Shown piece by piece: positions 44,143 to 52,325 of a stretch of DNA of 64,000 bases. The stretch spans positions 1 to 64,000 of the forward strand of contig NZ_CBCPJJ010000023.1 in assembly GCF_965118895.1 (NCBI RefSeq), written 5' to 3'. The stretch is from Rahnella inusitata_A (GTDB taxonomy: Bacteria > Pseudomonadota > Gammaproteobacteria > Enterobacterales > Enterobacteriaceae). The position numbers and the translations under genes were made by a program. Every line of letters begins with the position of its first letter. Positions within the stretch are counted from its first letter, which is position 1. A model generated the notes under the pieces. The model was given only the letters and a program-made list of their open reading frames with translations. It was not told where the DNA came from and ran no database searches.

Positions 44143-45507
44143 TTGATTACACATATCAGCCCGTTGGGCTCCATGGATTTGTTGTCGCAGTTGGAAGTCG
44201 ACATGCTCAAGCGTACTGCGAGCAGCGACTTGTACCGTCTTTTCCGAAATTGCTCACTGGCCGTCCTCAACAGCGGCAGCCAGACCGACAGCAGTAAAGA
44301 ACTCCTCGAACGTTACGAAAGCTTTGATATTAACGTGCTGCGCCGCGAGCGTGGCGTGAAACTCGAACTGGTCAATCCCCCAGAAGATGCCTTTGTCGAT
44401 GGACGGATAATTCGTTCATTACAAGCAAACCTGTTCGCCGTGTTGCGAGACATCCTGTTCGTTAATGCGCAAATCGCCAGCAACCCCCGCTTTGAAAACT
44501 TTAACAGTGACAATGCGGCACACCTCACCAATATGGTGTTCTCCATTTTACGCAACGCCCGCGCACTCCATCTCGATGAAGATCCGAATATGGTGGTTTG
44601 CTGGGGCGGGCATTCCATCAATGAGGTGGAATATCAGTATGCCCGCAATGTCGGCAGCCAACTGGGCCTGCGTGAACTGAACATCTGCACTGGCTGCGGC
44701 CCTGGCGCGATGGAAGCCCCGATGAAAGGTGCCGCCGTCGGCCATGCGCAGCAACGTTACAAAGCAGGCCGTTTCATCGGCATGACTGAACCCTCCATTA
44801 TTGCTGCGGAACCGCCAAATCCTCTGGTCAATGAACTGATCATCATGCCGGATATCGAAAAGCGCCTTGAAGCGTTTGTTCGTATCGCTCACGGAATTAT
44901 TATCTTCCCCGGCGGCGTCGGTACAGCGGAGGAATTGCTGTATCTGTTGGGCATTCTGATGGATCCGGAAAACAGCGATCAGGTATTACCGCTGATCCTG
45001 ACCGGACCGAAAGAGAGTGCAGATTACTTCCACGTACTCGATGCTTTCATTAAATCTACGCTGGGCGAGGATGCCGCTAAGTTCTATACCATCATTGTGG
45101 ATGATCCGACAGAAGTCGCCCGTCAGATGAAACGTGCAATGCCGCTGGTGAAAGAGAACCGCCGTAACAGCGGTGATGCATACAGCTTTAACTGGTCGAT
45201 TCGCATTGCGCCGGACTTGCAGCATCCGTTCGAGCCAAGCCATGAAAACATGGCGAACCTGAACCTCTATCCGAACCAGCCGCCACAGGAACTGGCCGCC
45301 GCCCTGCGCCGCGCCTTCTCCGGTATTGTGGCCGGTAACGTTAAAGAGTTTGGTATTCACGCTATCGAACAGCACGGGCGCTTTAAGTTGCACGGCGATC
45401 CGGCGTTAATGAAGAAAATGGACAGTCTGTTGCAGGGCTTCGTCGCACAGCACCGCATGAAATTGCCGGGCAGTGCGTATATTCCTTGCTATGAAATTTG
45501 TGCCTGA
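44143..45507 (+). CDS. ppnN: Nucleotide 5'-monophosphate nucleosidase PpnN (YgdH)
   Basis: PpnN splits purine and pyrimidine monophosphates to base and ribose 5-phosphate and is stimulated by (p)ppGpp. The 454-residue protein has a LOG-like Rossmann core with CTGCGPGAMEAPMKGA and FPGGVGTAEELLYLL (phosphate and catalytic motifs) flanked by family-specific N- and C-terminal domains. The start is a TTG at 44143 with AAGGAG five bases upstream, and it gives the E. coli N-terminus ITHISPLGSMDLLSQLE. Confidence 0.96.
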   Translation: MITHISPLGSMDLLSQLEVDMLKRTASSDLYRLFRNCSLAVLNSGSQTDSSKELLERYESFDINVLRRERGVKLELVNPPEDAFVDGRIIRSLQANLFAVLRDILFVNAQIASNPRFENFNSDNAAHLTNMVFSILRNARALHLDEDPNMVVCWGGHSINEVEYQYARNVGSQLGLRELNICTGCGPGAMEAPMKGAAVGHAQQRYKAGRFIGMTEPSIIAAEPPNPLVNELIIMPDIEKRLEAFVRIAHGIIIFPGGVGTAEELLYLLGILMDPENSDQVLPLILTGPKESADYFHVLDAFIKSTLGEDAAKFYTIIVDDPTEVARQMKRAMPLVKENRRNSGDAYSFNWSIRIAPDLQHPFEPSHENMANLNLYPNQPPQELAAALRRAFSGIVAGNVKEFGIHAIEQHGRFKLHGDPALMKKMDSLLQGFVAQHRMKLPGSAYIPCYEICA

Positions 45508-45534
45508 TATTGAGGGTTCGAATTTAAGCAGACT

Positions 45535-45565
45535 TCAGGGCGACGAAATGTCGCCCTGATTTTTA
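45535..45565 (+). terminator. Terminator of ppnN
   Basis: TCAGGGCGAC-GAAAT-GTCGCCCTGA followed by TTTTTAT, 28 bases after the stop. Confidence 0.92.
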
Positions 45566-45605
45566 TAAAGAATAGATTATGGAGAATGGATTATGGAGTT
45601 TGCCG

Positions 45606-46358
45606 ATGGCGATACATCTGCTGATTATTGATGCCCTGAACCTTATCCGCCGTATTCACGCGGTGCAGGGTTCGCCTTGCCTGGTTACCTGTCAGAATGC
45701 GATTGGACAACTGATCCAACATACCCAGCCGACCCATGCGGTGGCAGTGTTTGATGAAGACGATCGCGCCGACAGCTGGCGTCATCATTGTCTGCCAGAT
45801 TACAAAGCCGGGCGCTCACCGATGCCGGATAATCTTTTCGCCGAAATGCCCAGTCTGAAGGCCGGGTTTGAAGCGCAGGGGATCACCTGCTGGCACTCCG
45901 CCGGCAACGAAGCCGATGATTTAGCCGCCACGCTGGCGGACAAAGTGTCATCCGGCGGACATCAGGTGACCATCGTTTCGACGGACAAGGGTTATTGCCA
46001 ACTGCTAGCCCCTAACGTACAAATTCGCGACTACTTCCAAAAACGTTGGCTGGACATGCCGTTTGTGCGTGATACCTTCGGCGTTCTGCCCCATCAGCTC
46101 ACCGATTACTGGGGGCTTGCCGGGATCAGCAGCAGCAAAATTCCGGGCGTACCTGGGATTGGCCCCAAAACCGCCGTGACCTTGCTGACACAGGCCGGTT
46201 CGCTGGATGCGCTGTATGACAATCTCAGCGGCGTGCCGGAAAAGTGGCAGTCTAAATTGCAGGAACATCGTGAACTGGCGTATGCCTGTAAACGAGTTTC
46301 GACACTGCAAACAGATATTGTTCTCGACGGAAATTTGCAGCAGCTGCGCCTGCCGTAA
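45606..46358 (+). CDS. xni: Flap endonuclease Xni (ExoIX)
   Basis: Xni is a 5'-nuclease-family flap endonuclease similar to the DNA polymerase I N-domain. I start at the ATG 45606 (MAIHLLIIDALNLIRRIHAVQG), which gives 250 residues and matches E. coli; a start at 45579 adds nine unsupported residues. Metal-binding acidic residues are in IDALN, FDEDD, GNEADDLAA and STDKGY, followed by the helix-3-turn region SSSKIPGVPGIGPKTA. In E. coli sdaCB lies between ppnN and xni; here xni follows directly. Confidence 0.94.
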   Translation: MAIHLLIIDALNLIRRIHAVQGSPCLVTCQNAIGQLIQHTQPTHAVAVFDEDDRADSWRHHCLPDYKAGRSPMPDNLFAEMPSLKAGFEAQGITCWHSAGNEADDLAATLADKVSSGGHQVTIVSTDKGYCQLLAPNVQIRDYFQKRWLDMPFVRDTFGVLPHQLTDYWGLAGISSSKIPGVPGIGPKTAVTLLTQAGSLDALYDNLSGVPEKWQSKLQEHRELAYACKRVSTLQTDIVLDGNLQQLRLP

Positions 46359-46384
46359 CCCCGACACACGACCTGCGGCCAAAG

Positions 46385-46416
46385 AAAAAGGCGCTTCCCG
46401 AAGAAAGCGCCTTTTC
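46385..46416. terminator. Bidirectional terminator between xni and rlmM
   Basis: AAAGGCGCTT (46387-46396) pairs with AAGCGCCTTT (46405-46414), with A and T tracts on either side, between convergent genes. Confidence 0.85.
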
Positions 46417-46445
46417 ACATCACGTCAGAATTCACTTAGCGATGA

Positions 46446-47552
46446 TCAGTGATCGCGTTCATCACGACGGCCACCGATGGCTGACCAGAAACGACGAATA
46501 TGCACTGTCACTTCCTCACGGTCGTGATACAGCTGCTTGGCAAAGATCTCGGCGTTTACACCATTTTCTTTCAGACGTTCGTCAATGCGCGCCAGAATGT
46601 TGGACACTTCTTCGTAGCGCTTCTTCATAGGCAATTTCAGGTTGAAAATCGCTTCACGACACCAGCCGTTGACCAGCCAGTCGCACATCAGTGCGGCCAC
46701 TTTCGCCGGTTTTTCTACCATGTCGCACACCAGCCAGTAGTTCTTGGTACTGGTGGATTTATAGCGGAAGCCGTCTTCACGCAGGTGAATAACCTGACCG
46801 GTTTCCATCAGGCTTGGTGCCATAGGACCGTTATCAATTGCAGTGACCATCATGCTGCGTTGCACCAGCTGATAGGTCCAGCCACCCGGGCATGCCCCCA
46901 GATCCGTCGCATACATTCCGCTTGCCAGACGCTCTTCCCACTCATCGGCAGGAATGAACACGTGGAACGCTTCTTCCAGCTTCAGCGTAGAACGGCTTGG
47001 CGCCTCGGAAGGGAATTTAAGACGGTGGATCCCCATGTAATACGGTGAGTTGTTGTTGCTGTAGGAGTAGCCGACATAGCAGCAACCCGAGGCAATAAAG
47101 AACACATGCACAACCGGGCGCAGCGGGTTTTCACGTTTGCCCAGCACACGGCGTTCACGCATCGCAGTACGCAATGGCACGGTCAATTTGCGGCAAAACT
47201 TGGTCAGCTCTTTACTTTCATTGGTATCCGGCACTTCAACGCGCAATTCACCGCCGTTGGTGATGACGTTCTGTACCATGCCCACGATCGGCGAAACACG
47301 ATCTTCAGGTGGTAAGTCTTTCAGCAACTCGCCAACAACGATCAACTGACGGGCAAAGATCAGCTCGCGGAAAGGCAGTTCTTTTGCCAGACGATCGGCG
47401 TCGTCCGGCTGATAGCATTCAAACAGCACATAACCGCTGTTATCTTTTACACGGGCAAAACCGAAGATTTCCATCTTCGCGGCTTTGTCCGTAATTTCTG
47501 CTGCGCATTCTTTTTCAAAACCCTGACGGCAGTAGAGAGCAACTTTATTCAT
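46446..47552 (-). CDS. rlmM: 23S rRNA 2'-O-ribose C2498 methyltransferase RlmM
   Basis: RlmM methylates the ribose of C2498 in the peptidyl-transferase centre. The 368 residues include an N-terminal THUMP domain and a C-terminal Rossmann methyltransferase with the SAM motif DLGACPGGWTYQL and the KDKE-type catalytic residues. It overlaps the ygdD stop by 8 bases and is downstream of it. Confidence 0.96.
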   Translation of the reverse strand: MNKVALYCRQGFEKECAAEITDKAAKMEIFGFARVKDNSGYVLFECYQPDDADRLAKELPFRELIFARQLIVVGELLKDLPPEDRVSPIVGMVQNVITNGGELRVEVPDTNESKELTKFCRKLTVPLRTAMRERRVLGKRENPLRPVVHVFFIASGCCYVGYSYSNNNSPYYMGIHRLKFPSEAPSRSTLKLEEAFHVFIPADEWEERLASGMYATDLGACPGGWTYQLVQRSMMVTAIDNGPMAPSLMETGQVIHLREDGFRYKSTSTKNYWLVCDMVEKPAKVAALMCDWLVNGWCREAIFNLKLPMKKRYEEVSNILARIDERLKENGVNAEIFAKQLYHDREEVTVHIRRFWSAIGGRRDERDH

Positions 47553-47940
47553 GGCGTTCGGCCTTTTTCTTCAGGCGCAGTGCGCCGATCAACATCAAAA
47601 TCCAACCGACCAGAAACAAGGTACCGCCAATCGGAGTCACAAAAGCAAATAAACGGAGGTGCGACAGCGCCAGACAATAAAGGCTGCCGCTGAATAACAC
47701 GGTTCCCAGCGCCAGAAACGCGCTGCTCCAGTAGAACCACACATTACGCTGACGCTGCATCGCAACGCCTAAAATCATCACCGCCAGCGTGTGAATACTT
47801 TGGTAGGTCAGGCCGGTATGGATCCAGGCCAGTTCGGCTTCTCCCAGCGACTGACTCAGTACGTGTGCGCCGAAGGCACCAAACGCCACATAGATAAAAC
47901 CGCTGATCGCGGCGAAGATCAGCATTGAACGGCTGGTCAT
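47545..47940 (-). CDS. ygdD: DUF423 family inner-membrane protein YgdD
   Basis: The 131-residue protein has four hydrophobic helices: near the N-terminus (IFAAISGFIYVAFGAFGAHVL), then around residues 45-60, 70-90 and 95-120. It ends in a basic tail (LRLKKKAERHE). The function is unknown. It is co-translated with rlmM (8-base overlap), as in E. coli. Confidence 0.9.
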   Translation of the reverse strand: MTSRSMLIFAAISGFIYVAFGAFGAHVLSQSLGEAELAWIHTGLTYQSIHTLAVMILGVAMQRQRNVWFYWSSAFLALGTVLFSGSLYCLALSHLRLFAFVTPIGGTLFLVGWILMLIGALRLKKKAERHE

Positions 47941-48035
47941 TATACGTTACCTGTTATCGTTGTTTAATGATGGAAACCTTGAATAATCAGGCTCATCAGT
48001 ACGTTCATGTCCATCAGTTTCCGGTATTCAGGACC

Positions 48036-48956
48036 TCAGGCCTGATCAAACCGAAAGCGCAGTTTTTCCTGCTCGCTGGCTGCACGCGCAAGGATCCATT
48101 GGCGAAAGGCGGCTATTTTACCCAGTTCTGCCTGACTGTCATGACAAACCAGATAAAAAGCGTTTTTACTGACTAAAACCTCGTTGAACGGACATACCAG
48201 ACGACCGGCTTCGATTTCAGTCTGCGCCATCACATTATTCACCAGCGCCACTCCCTGCCCGTGTACGGCGGCCTGCACCACCATCGCGCTGTGACTGAAA
48301 ATCGGCCCTTGCTGAACATTCACCTGTTGCAGCCCCAGCTGTTTGGTGTAAGCCAGCCAGTCGCGGCGGGACGCATCGTGCAGCAAAGTGTGATGCCCGA
48401 GATCGGCAGGTTCTTTCAACAAATTATCGCCCATCAGTAAAGACGGAGAACAAACGGGGATTAAATACTCCGCATATAAACGTTCGGCGCGCAGACCCGG
48501 CCAGTTGCCTCGCCCATGGAAAATCGCCACGTCCACATCGTCAGACAATTTGTCCTCCTCGCGGTCAACAGCCTGAATCCGCACATCGATACCCGGATAA
48601 GCTGAGTTAAAGCCAGACAATCTTGGCACCAGCCACTGGATAGCAAAGCTCGGCGGCAAACTGACCGTCAGCGCACCTTTCGCACTGCGCGCCTGAAGTT
48701 TACGGGTCGCTTCATTCAGCGATGAGAATATCTCTTTGATATCCAGATAATAGCTCTGCCCTTCTTCGGTCAGTAACAAAGAGCGGTTACGGCGACGAAA
48801 CAGTTTTAGCCCCAAAAAGTCTTCAAGTGACTTAATCTGGTGGCTAACGGCAGCTTGCGTGACGAACAATTCCTCTGCCGCTTTAGTAAAACTAAGGTGG
48901 CGCGCTGCGGCATCAAACACACGCAGTGAGTTAAGAGGCGGTAAACGTTTTGACAT
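48036..48956 (-). CDS. gcvA: LysR-type regulator GcvA
   Basis: GcvA regulates the glycine cleavage operon and, with GcvR, activates gcvB when glycine is high. The 306-residue product has the N-terminal LysR winged helix (PPLNSLRVFDAAARHLSFTKAAEELFVTQAAVSHQIKSLE covers residues 6-45) and a periplasmic-binding-like effector domain. It is divergent from gcvB, the E. coli arrangement, which supports the specific name. Confidence 0.95.
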   Translation of the reverse strand: MSKRLPPLNSLRVFDAAARHLSFTKAAEELFVTQAAVSHQIKSLEDFLGLKLFRRRNRSLLLTEEGQSYYLDIKEIFSSLNEATRKLQARSAKGALTVSLPPSFAIQWLVPRLSGFNSAYPGIDVRIQAVDREEDKLSDDVDVAIFHGRGNWPGLRAERLYAEYLIPVCSPSLLMGDNLLKEPADLGHHTLLHDASRRDWLAYTKQLGLQQVNVQQGPIFSHSAMVVQAAVHGQGVALVNNVMAQTEIEAGRLVCPFNEVLVSKNAFYLVCHDSQAELGKIAAFRQWILARAASEQEKLRFRFDQA

Positions 48957-49048
48957 AGATAGGATACTTGTTGTGTGCCGGTCAGCGGGACGCCTGTCCG
49001 TGGCTCTGGATATTAGTTTTTTTAATCCGAGACATTATAATTTGTCCG

Positions 49049-49077
49049 TTGAGGATGTACAGGCAAAAACCTATAGT
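49049..49077 (+). promoter_or_regulatory. gcvB promoter
   Basis: -35 TTGAGG (49049-49054) and -10 TATAGT (49072-49077), spacer 17, place +1 at A49084, the known first base of GcvB. An ATTAG (CTAAT on the other strand, 49012-49016), the reported GcvA core motif, is upstream. Confidence 0.85.
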
Positions 49078-49083
49078 GGCGCC

Positions 49084-49279
49084 ACTTCCTGAGCCGGAAC
49101 GAAAAGTAGATTGGTATGAGGATGCTGAAATACTTTTGGCTTGTGGTTGTGATGTTGTGTTTGCAATTGTCCGGCAATCCGGACTCGTAGCTTGAATGCT
49201 ACAAACTTTTCACTTCCTGTACATTACCCTGTCTGTCCAAAGTGATTTTTTAGCACCGCATTTTGCGGTGCTTTTTTTT
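49084..49279 (+). ncRNA. gcvB: GcvB small RNA
   Basis: GcvB is an Hfq-dependent RNA that represses many amino-acid and peptide transporter mRNAs. The 5' end ACTTCCTGAGCCGGAACGAA, the G/U-rich seed R1 (GTGGTTGTGATGTTGTG), two hairpins (GTCCGG/CCGGAC and GTAGC/GCTAC), the R2 segment CACTTCCTGTACATTACCCT and the terminator AGCACCGCATTTTGCGGTGC plus TTTTTTT are all present. R1 appears a few bases shorter than I recall for E. coli. The rest of 48,957-49,406 holds only the promoter and a palindrome. Confidence 0.97.
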
Positions 49280-49323
49280 GTCCGGATTTCGGCCATCCCG
49301 CCAAAATCACTACGTACATATGT

Positions 49324-49362
49324 GACAAAACCGGCTACGTCGCATACGTATCCGGTTTTGTC
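49324..49362. other. Perfect 11-bp inverted repeat between gcvB and ygdI
   Basis: GACAAAACCGG (49324-49334) pairs with CCGGTTTTGTC (49352-49362), with an inner TACGT/ACGTA helix (49336-49340 and 49346-49350). Neither side has a T tract, so it is not a normal terminator. Role unknown. Confidence 0.6.
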
Positions 49363-49406
49363 GTGAGGCGCAGTGAGGTTACCCGAAGGTGGTGTCACTC
49401 AGGGGA

Positions 49407-49628
49407 TTATTTCCCTTCAGCCATCTCTTTCACTTCAGACTTATTGATCTGCTGCTTGTTGCCATACGCATCGGTATAACTGATCATACCGGTATCACTG
49501 TCGGTGCTTGGTTTGCCTTCAGCAACGATAGTACGGCCATCGTTGGTGTGCATCACGTAGTTGCTCGAACAGGCGGCAAGTGTAGTGGTCAGCAGTGCGG
49601 CTGAAATTACGGCGACGATCTTTTTCAT
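49407..49628 (-). CDS. ygdI: DUF903 small lipoprotein YgdI
   Basis: A 73-residue lipoprotein: basic start MKKIVAV, hydrophobic segment and lipobox LAAC (Cys20), then the compact domain NYVMHTNDGRTIVAEGKPSTDSDTGMISYTD that defines the YgdI/YgdR family. Function is unknown. It lies between gcvB and csdA, as in E. coli. Confidence 0.93.
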   Translation of the reverse strand: MKKIVAVISAALLTTTLAACSSNYVMHTNDGRTIVAEGKPSTDSDTGMISYTDAYGNKQQINKSEVKEMAEGK

Positions 49629-49817
49629 TGTAGACTCCTTGCAGATTAAAATGCTTTCAATTCCCGGGAAGCCCCCAGGGTAATGCGTCTAGTCTTCGTA
49701 ATTCAGCATAACAAACCTCTGATATATTTCCAGGTAACCATTCCTAAAATGAATAGATGGTTTGCACAAACGGAAAGTTTGTACTCTTTACCCCGTAGCC
49801 GAAGGATGTAATCTTGC

Positions 49818-51023
49818 ATGACTGACTTTAACGCCGCTGATTTTCGTCAACGCTTCCCCGCGCTCTCACAGGGCCAGTGCTATCTCGACAGCGCAGCTAC
49901 TGCACTGAAACCGCAAGCGGTCATCGATGCCACCGTGAATTTCTATTCACAGGAAGGCGCGACGGTTCACCGCAGCCAGCACCACGCCGCGCAAACGCTG
50001 ACTGAAGAATACGAGCAGGCACGCGCTCTGGTGGCGGAATGGATCCATGCCCCAAGTGCTGCCGATATCGTCTGGACGCGCGGTACCACGGAATCCATCA
50101 ATCTGGTGGCACAAAGCTATTTGCGCCCAAGGTTGCAGGCCGGTGATGAAATTATTGTCAGCCAGGCTGAGCACCACGCGAACCTGATCCCGTGGCTGAT
50201 GCTGGCGGAACAGTGTCAGGCGCAGGTCGTCACGCTGCCGGTAGACAAGCATGGCGCACCCGATATCGCCGCGCTCCCCGCCTTGCTTAGCGCCCGCACC
50301 CGGCTGCTGGCTGTCACGCAAATGTCCAACGTCACCGGTGCCATGCCCGATCTTGCGCATGCGATCACACTGGCACATGCCAACGGCACGCCGGTTCTGG
50401 TGGATGGCGCACAGGGCGTCGTGCATTCGCCGCCGGATGTCCGCCAGCTGGACGTCGATTTCTATGCGTTTTCCGGCCACAAACTGTATGGCCCGACCGG
50501 CATCGGCGTGCTGTACGGCAAAACCGAATTACTCGACAGCATGGATCCCTGGCACGGCGGTGGGAAAATGCTGACGCAGGCGTCGATGTCTGACTTTACA
50601 CCGCAGGCGGTGCCGCATCGTTTTGAAGCCGGTACACCCAATATTGCCGGCGTGATCGGTATGGCGGCCGCTCTGAAATGGCTGCAAACGGTTGATCTGC
50701 ACGCCGCTGAGCGCTATGCGCAAAATCTGGCGACCCTGGCAGAAGAACAACTTTCACAGTTCGAAGGTTTCCGCAGTTTCCGCGCTCAGAACGCGTCACT
50801 GCTGGCTTTCGATATCGCCGGGGTGCATCACAGCGATCTGGTGACATTGCTGGCAGAACAAGGCATCGCACTGCGTGCCGGACAACATTGTGCGCAGCCG
50901 CTGATGGCTGCATTGGGCATCAGCGGAACATTACGTGCGTCGTTCGCGCCTTATAATAATGAGCATGACGTCGCCCGCCTGACCGCTGCGGTAAAATATG
51001 CCCTCAGTCTGTTAGCCGATTAA
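49818..51023 (+). CDS. csdA: Cysteine desulfurase CsdA
   Basis: CsdA is a group II, SufS-like PLP enzyme that takes sulfur from cysteine as a persulfide. The 401-residue product has the PLP lysine Lys222 in FSGHKLYGP and the catalytic Cys358 in RAGQHCAQPL. It lies directly upstream of csdE, its sulfur acceptor, and near tcdA, which receives sulfur or activation functions from the same system. Confidence 0.97.
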   Translation: MTDFNAADFRQRFPALSQGQCYLDSAATALKPQAVIDATVNFYSQEGATVHRSQHHAAQTLTEEYEQARALVAEWIHAPSAADIVWTRGTTESINLVAQSYLRPRLQAGDEIIVSQAEHHANLIPWLMLAEQCQAQVVTLPVDKHGAPDIAALPALLSARTRLLAVTQMSNVTGAMPDLAHAITLAHANGTPVLVDGAQGVVHSPPDVRQLDVDFYAFSGHKLYGPTGIGVLYGKTELLDSMDPWHGGGKMLTQASMSDFTPQAVPHRFEAGTPNIAGVIGMAAALKWLQTVDLHAAERYAQNLATLAEEQLSQFEGFRSFRAQNASLLAFDIAGVHHSDLVTLLAEQGIALRAGQHCAQPLMAALGISGTLRASFAPYNNEHDVARLTAAVKYALSLLAD

Positions 51024-51056
51024 TTTAATTGAGAAAAACGTTTTTTGAGGAATACG

Positions 51057-51491
51057 ATGCACGCGCCACATCCTTTTGGACATGAGATCACCGAAGCCTC
51101 GCTGACGGAAAAATTTGCCGCATTCCGTCAGTGGGAAGATCGCTATCGTCAGTTAATCCTGCTGGCAAAATCTCTGCCGCCGCTGGATGCGTCACTGAAA
51201 CTGCCGGAAAATGAGCTGTCGGGATGCGAAAACAGGGTATGGCTGGGAGCAGAAAAAGCAGAAAATGGGACAATGCATTTCTACGGCGACAGCGAGGGAA
51301 GGATCGTCAAAGGTTTGTTGGCCGTGTTGCTGACGGCGGTAGAAGGCAAAACGCCAGACGAGATCCTGAACCGGGATCCGCTGGCGTTGTTTGATGTTTT
51401 AGGTTTGCGGGAACAGCTGAGCACCAGCCGCGCCAGCGGGCTGAATGCGCTGGCAGAAGGCGTATTACGTCTTGCCCGTCAGGCCGCCTGA
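51057..51491 (+). CDS. csdE: Sulfur acceptor protein CsdE
   Basis: CsdE is the SufE-like partner that takes the persulfide from CsdA. Starting at ATG 51057, with GAGG six bases upstream, it has 144 residues. A TTG-started version at 51045 would include that ribosome site. The acceptor is Cys57 in ELSGCENRVWLG. Its 3' end overlaps the convergent tcdA end by 13 bases. Confidence 0.94.
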   Translation: MHAPHPFGHEITEASLTEKFAAFRQWEDRYRQLILLAKSLPPLDASLKLPENELSGCENRVWLGAEKAENGTMHFYGDSEGRIVKGLLAVLLTAVEGKTPDEILNRDPLALFDVLGLREQLSTSRASGLNALAEGVLRLARQAA

Positions 51492-52294
51492 GCCTGACGC
51501 TGCTGTTTCGCCATCATCTTTTTAAGCACATGGGAAACCGCGACAAAACCGAAGGTGGCGGTGACCATCGTCGCCGCACCAAATCCTGACGCACAGTCCA
51601 TACGCTTTGGCCCTTCCGCCGTGGCGCGTGACGCACAGACAGAACCGTCGGCCTGCGGGTACATCAGCGGTTCGCTGGAAAATACGCAGTCGATCCCCAG
51701 TTTACCTTTACTGTTTTTCACCACGTTGAAATCGTTTTTCAGACGCTCACGCAGCTTCGCCGCCAGCGGATCCTGAATGGTTTTCGCCAGATCGACTACC
51801 GCGATCTGGGTCGGATCAATCTGCCCGCCGGCACCGCCGGTGGTCACGACAGGAATTTTGAAGCGGCGACAATACGCGAGTAATGCCGCTTTCGGACGCA
51901 CACTGTCGATGGCGTCAATCACGTAGCTAAACCCTTTATCGAGCATCTCTGCAACGTTATCCGGCGTAATGAAATCGTCGATGCAGGTTACCTTGCATTC
52001 CGGGTTAATCGCCAGAATACGCTGAGCCATCACCTCGGTTTTCGCCTGCCCGACGTTTTCACGTAGCGCGTGGATCTGCCGGTTGGTATTGGTGGTGCAC
52101 ACGTCATCCATATCAATCAGCGTGATCGCGCCGATGCCGGTGCGGGCCAGCGCCTCAGCTGCCCAGGAACCTACCCCGCCGATACCAATCACGCAAACAT
52201 GTGCCTGCGAAAACAACGCCAGTGCCTGCTGACCATAAAGACGTGCAGTGCCGCCAAAGCGTTGCTGGTATGCGTCGGAGTATGTTGCTGTCAT
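51479..52294 (-). CDS. tcdA: tRNA t6A37 dehydratase TcdA (CsdL)
   Basis: TcdA is an E1/ThiF-like ATPase that cyclises t6A37 of tRNA to ct6A, with help from the CsdA-CsdE system. The start at 52294 (MTATYSDAYQQRFGGTARLYG) gives 271 residues and matches E. coli; in-frame codons back to 52366 lie within mltA's end. The nucleotide site GIGGVGSWAAEALARTGIG and the later RMDCASGFGAATMVTATFG segment are visible. Confidence 0.95.
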   Translation of the reverse strand: MTATYSDAYQQRFGGTARLYGQQALALFSQAHVCVIGIGGVGSWAAEALARTGIGAITLIDMDDVCTTNTNRQIHALRENVGQAKTEVMAQRILAINPECKVTCIDDFITPDNVAEMLDKGFSYVIDAIDSVRPKAALLAYCRRFKIPVVTTGGAGGQIDPTQIAVVDLAKTIQDPLAAKLRERLKNDFNVVKNSKGKLGIDCVFSSEPLMYPQADGSVCASRATAEGPKRMDCASGFGAATMVTATFGFVAVSHVLKKMMAKQQRQAQAA

Positions 52295-52325
52295 GACCTT
52301 CTGAACCTCAGTACGTGTCGAAAAC

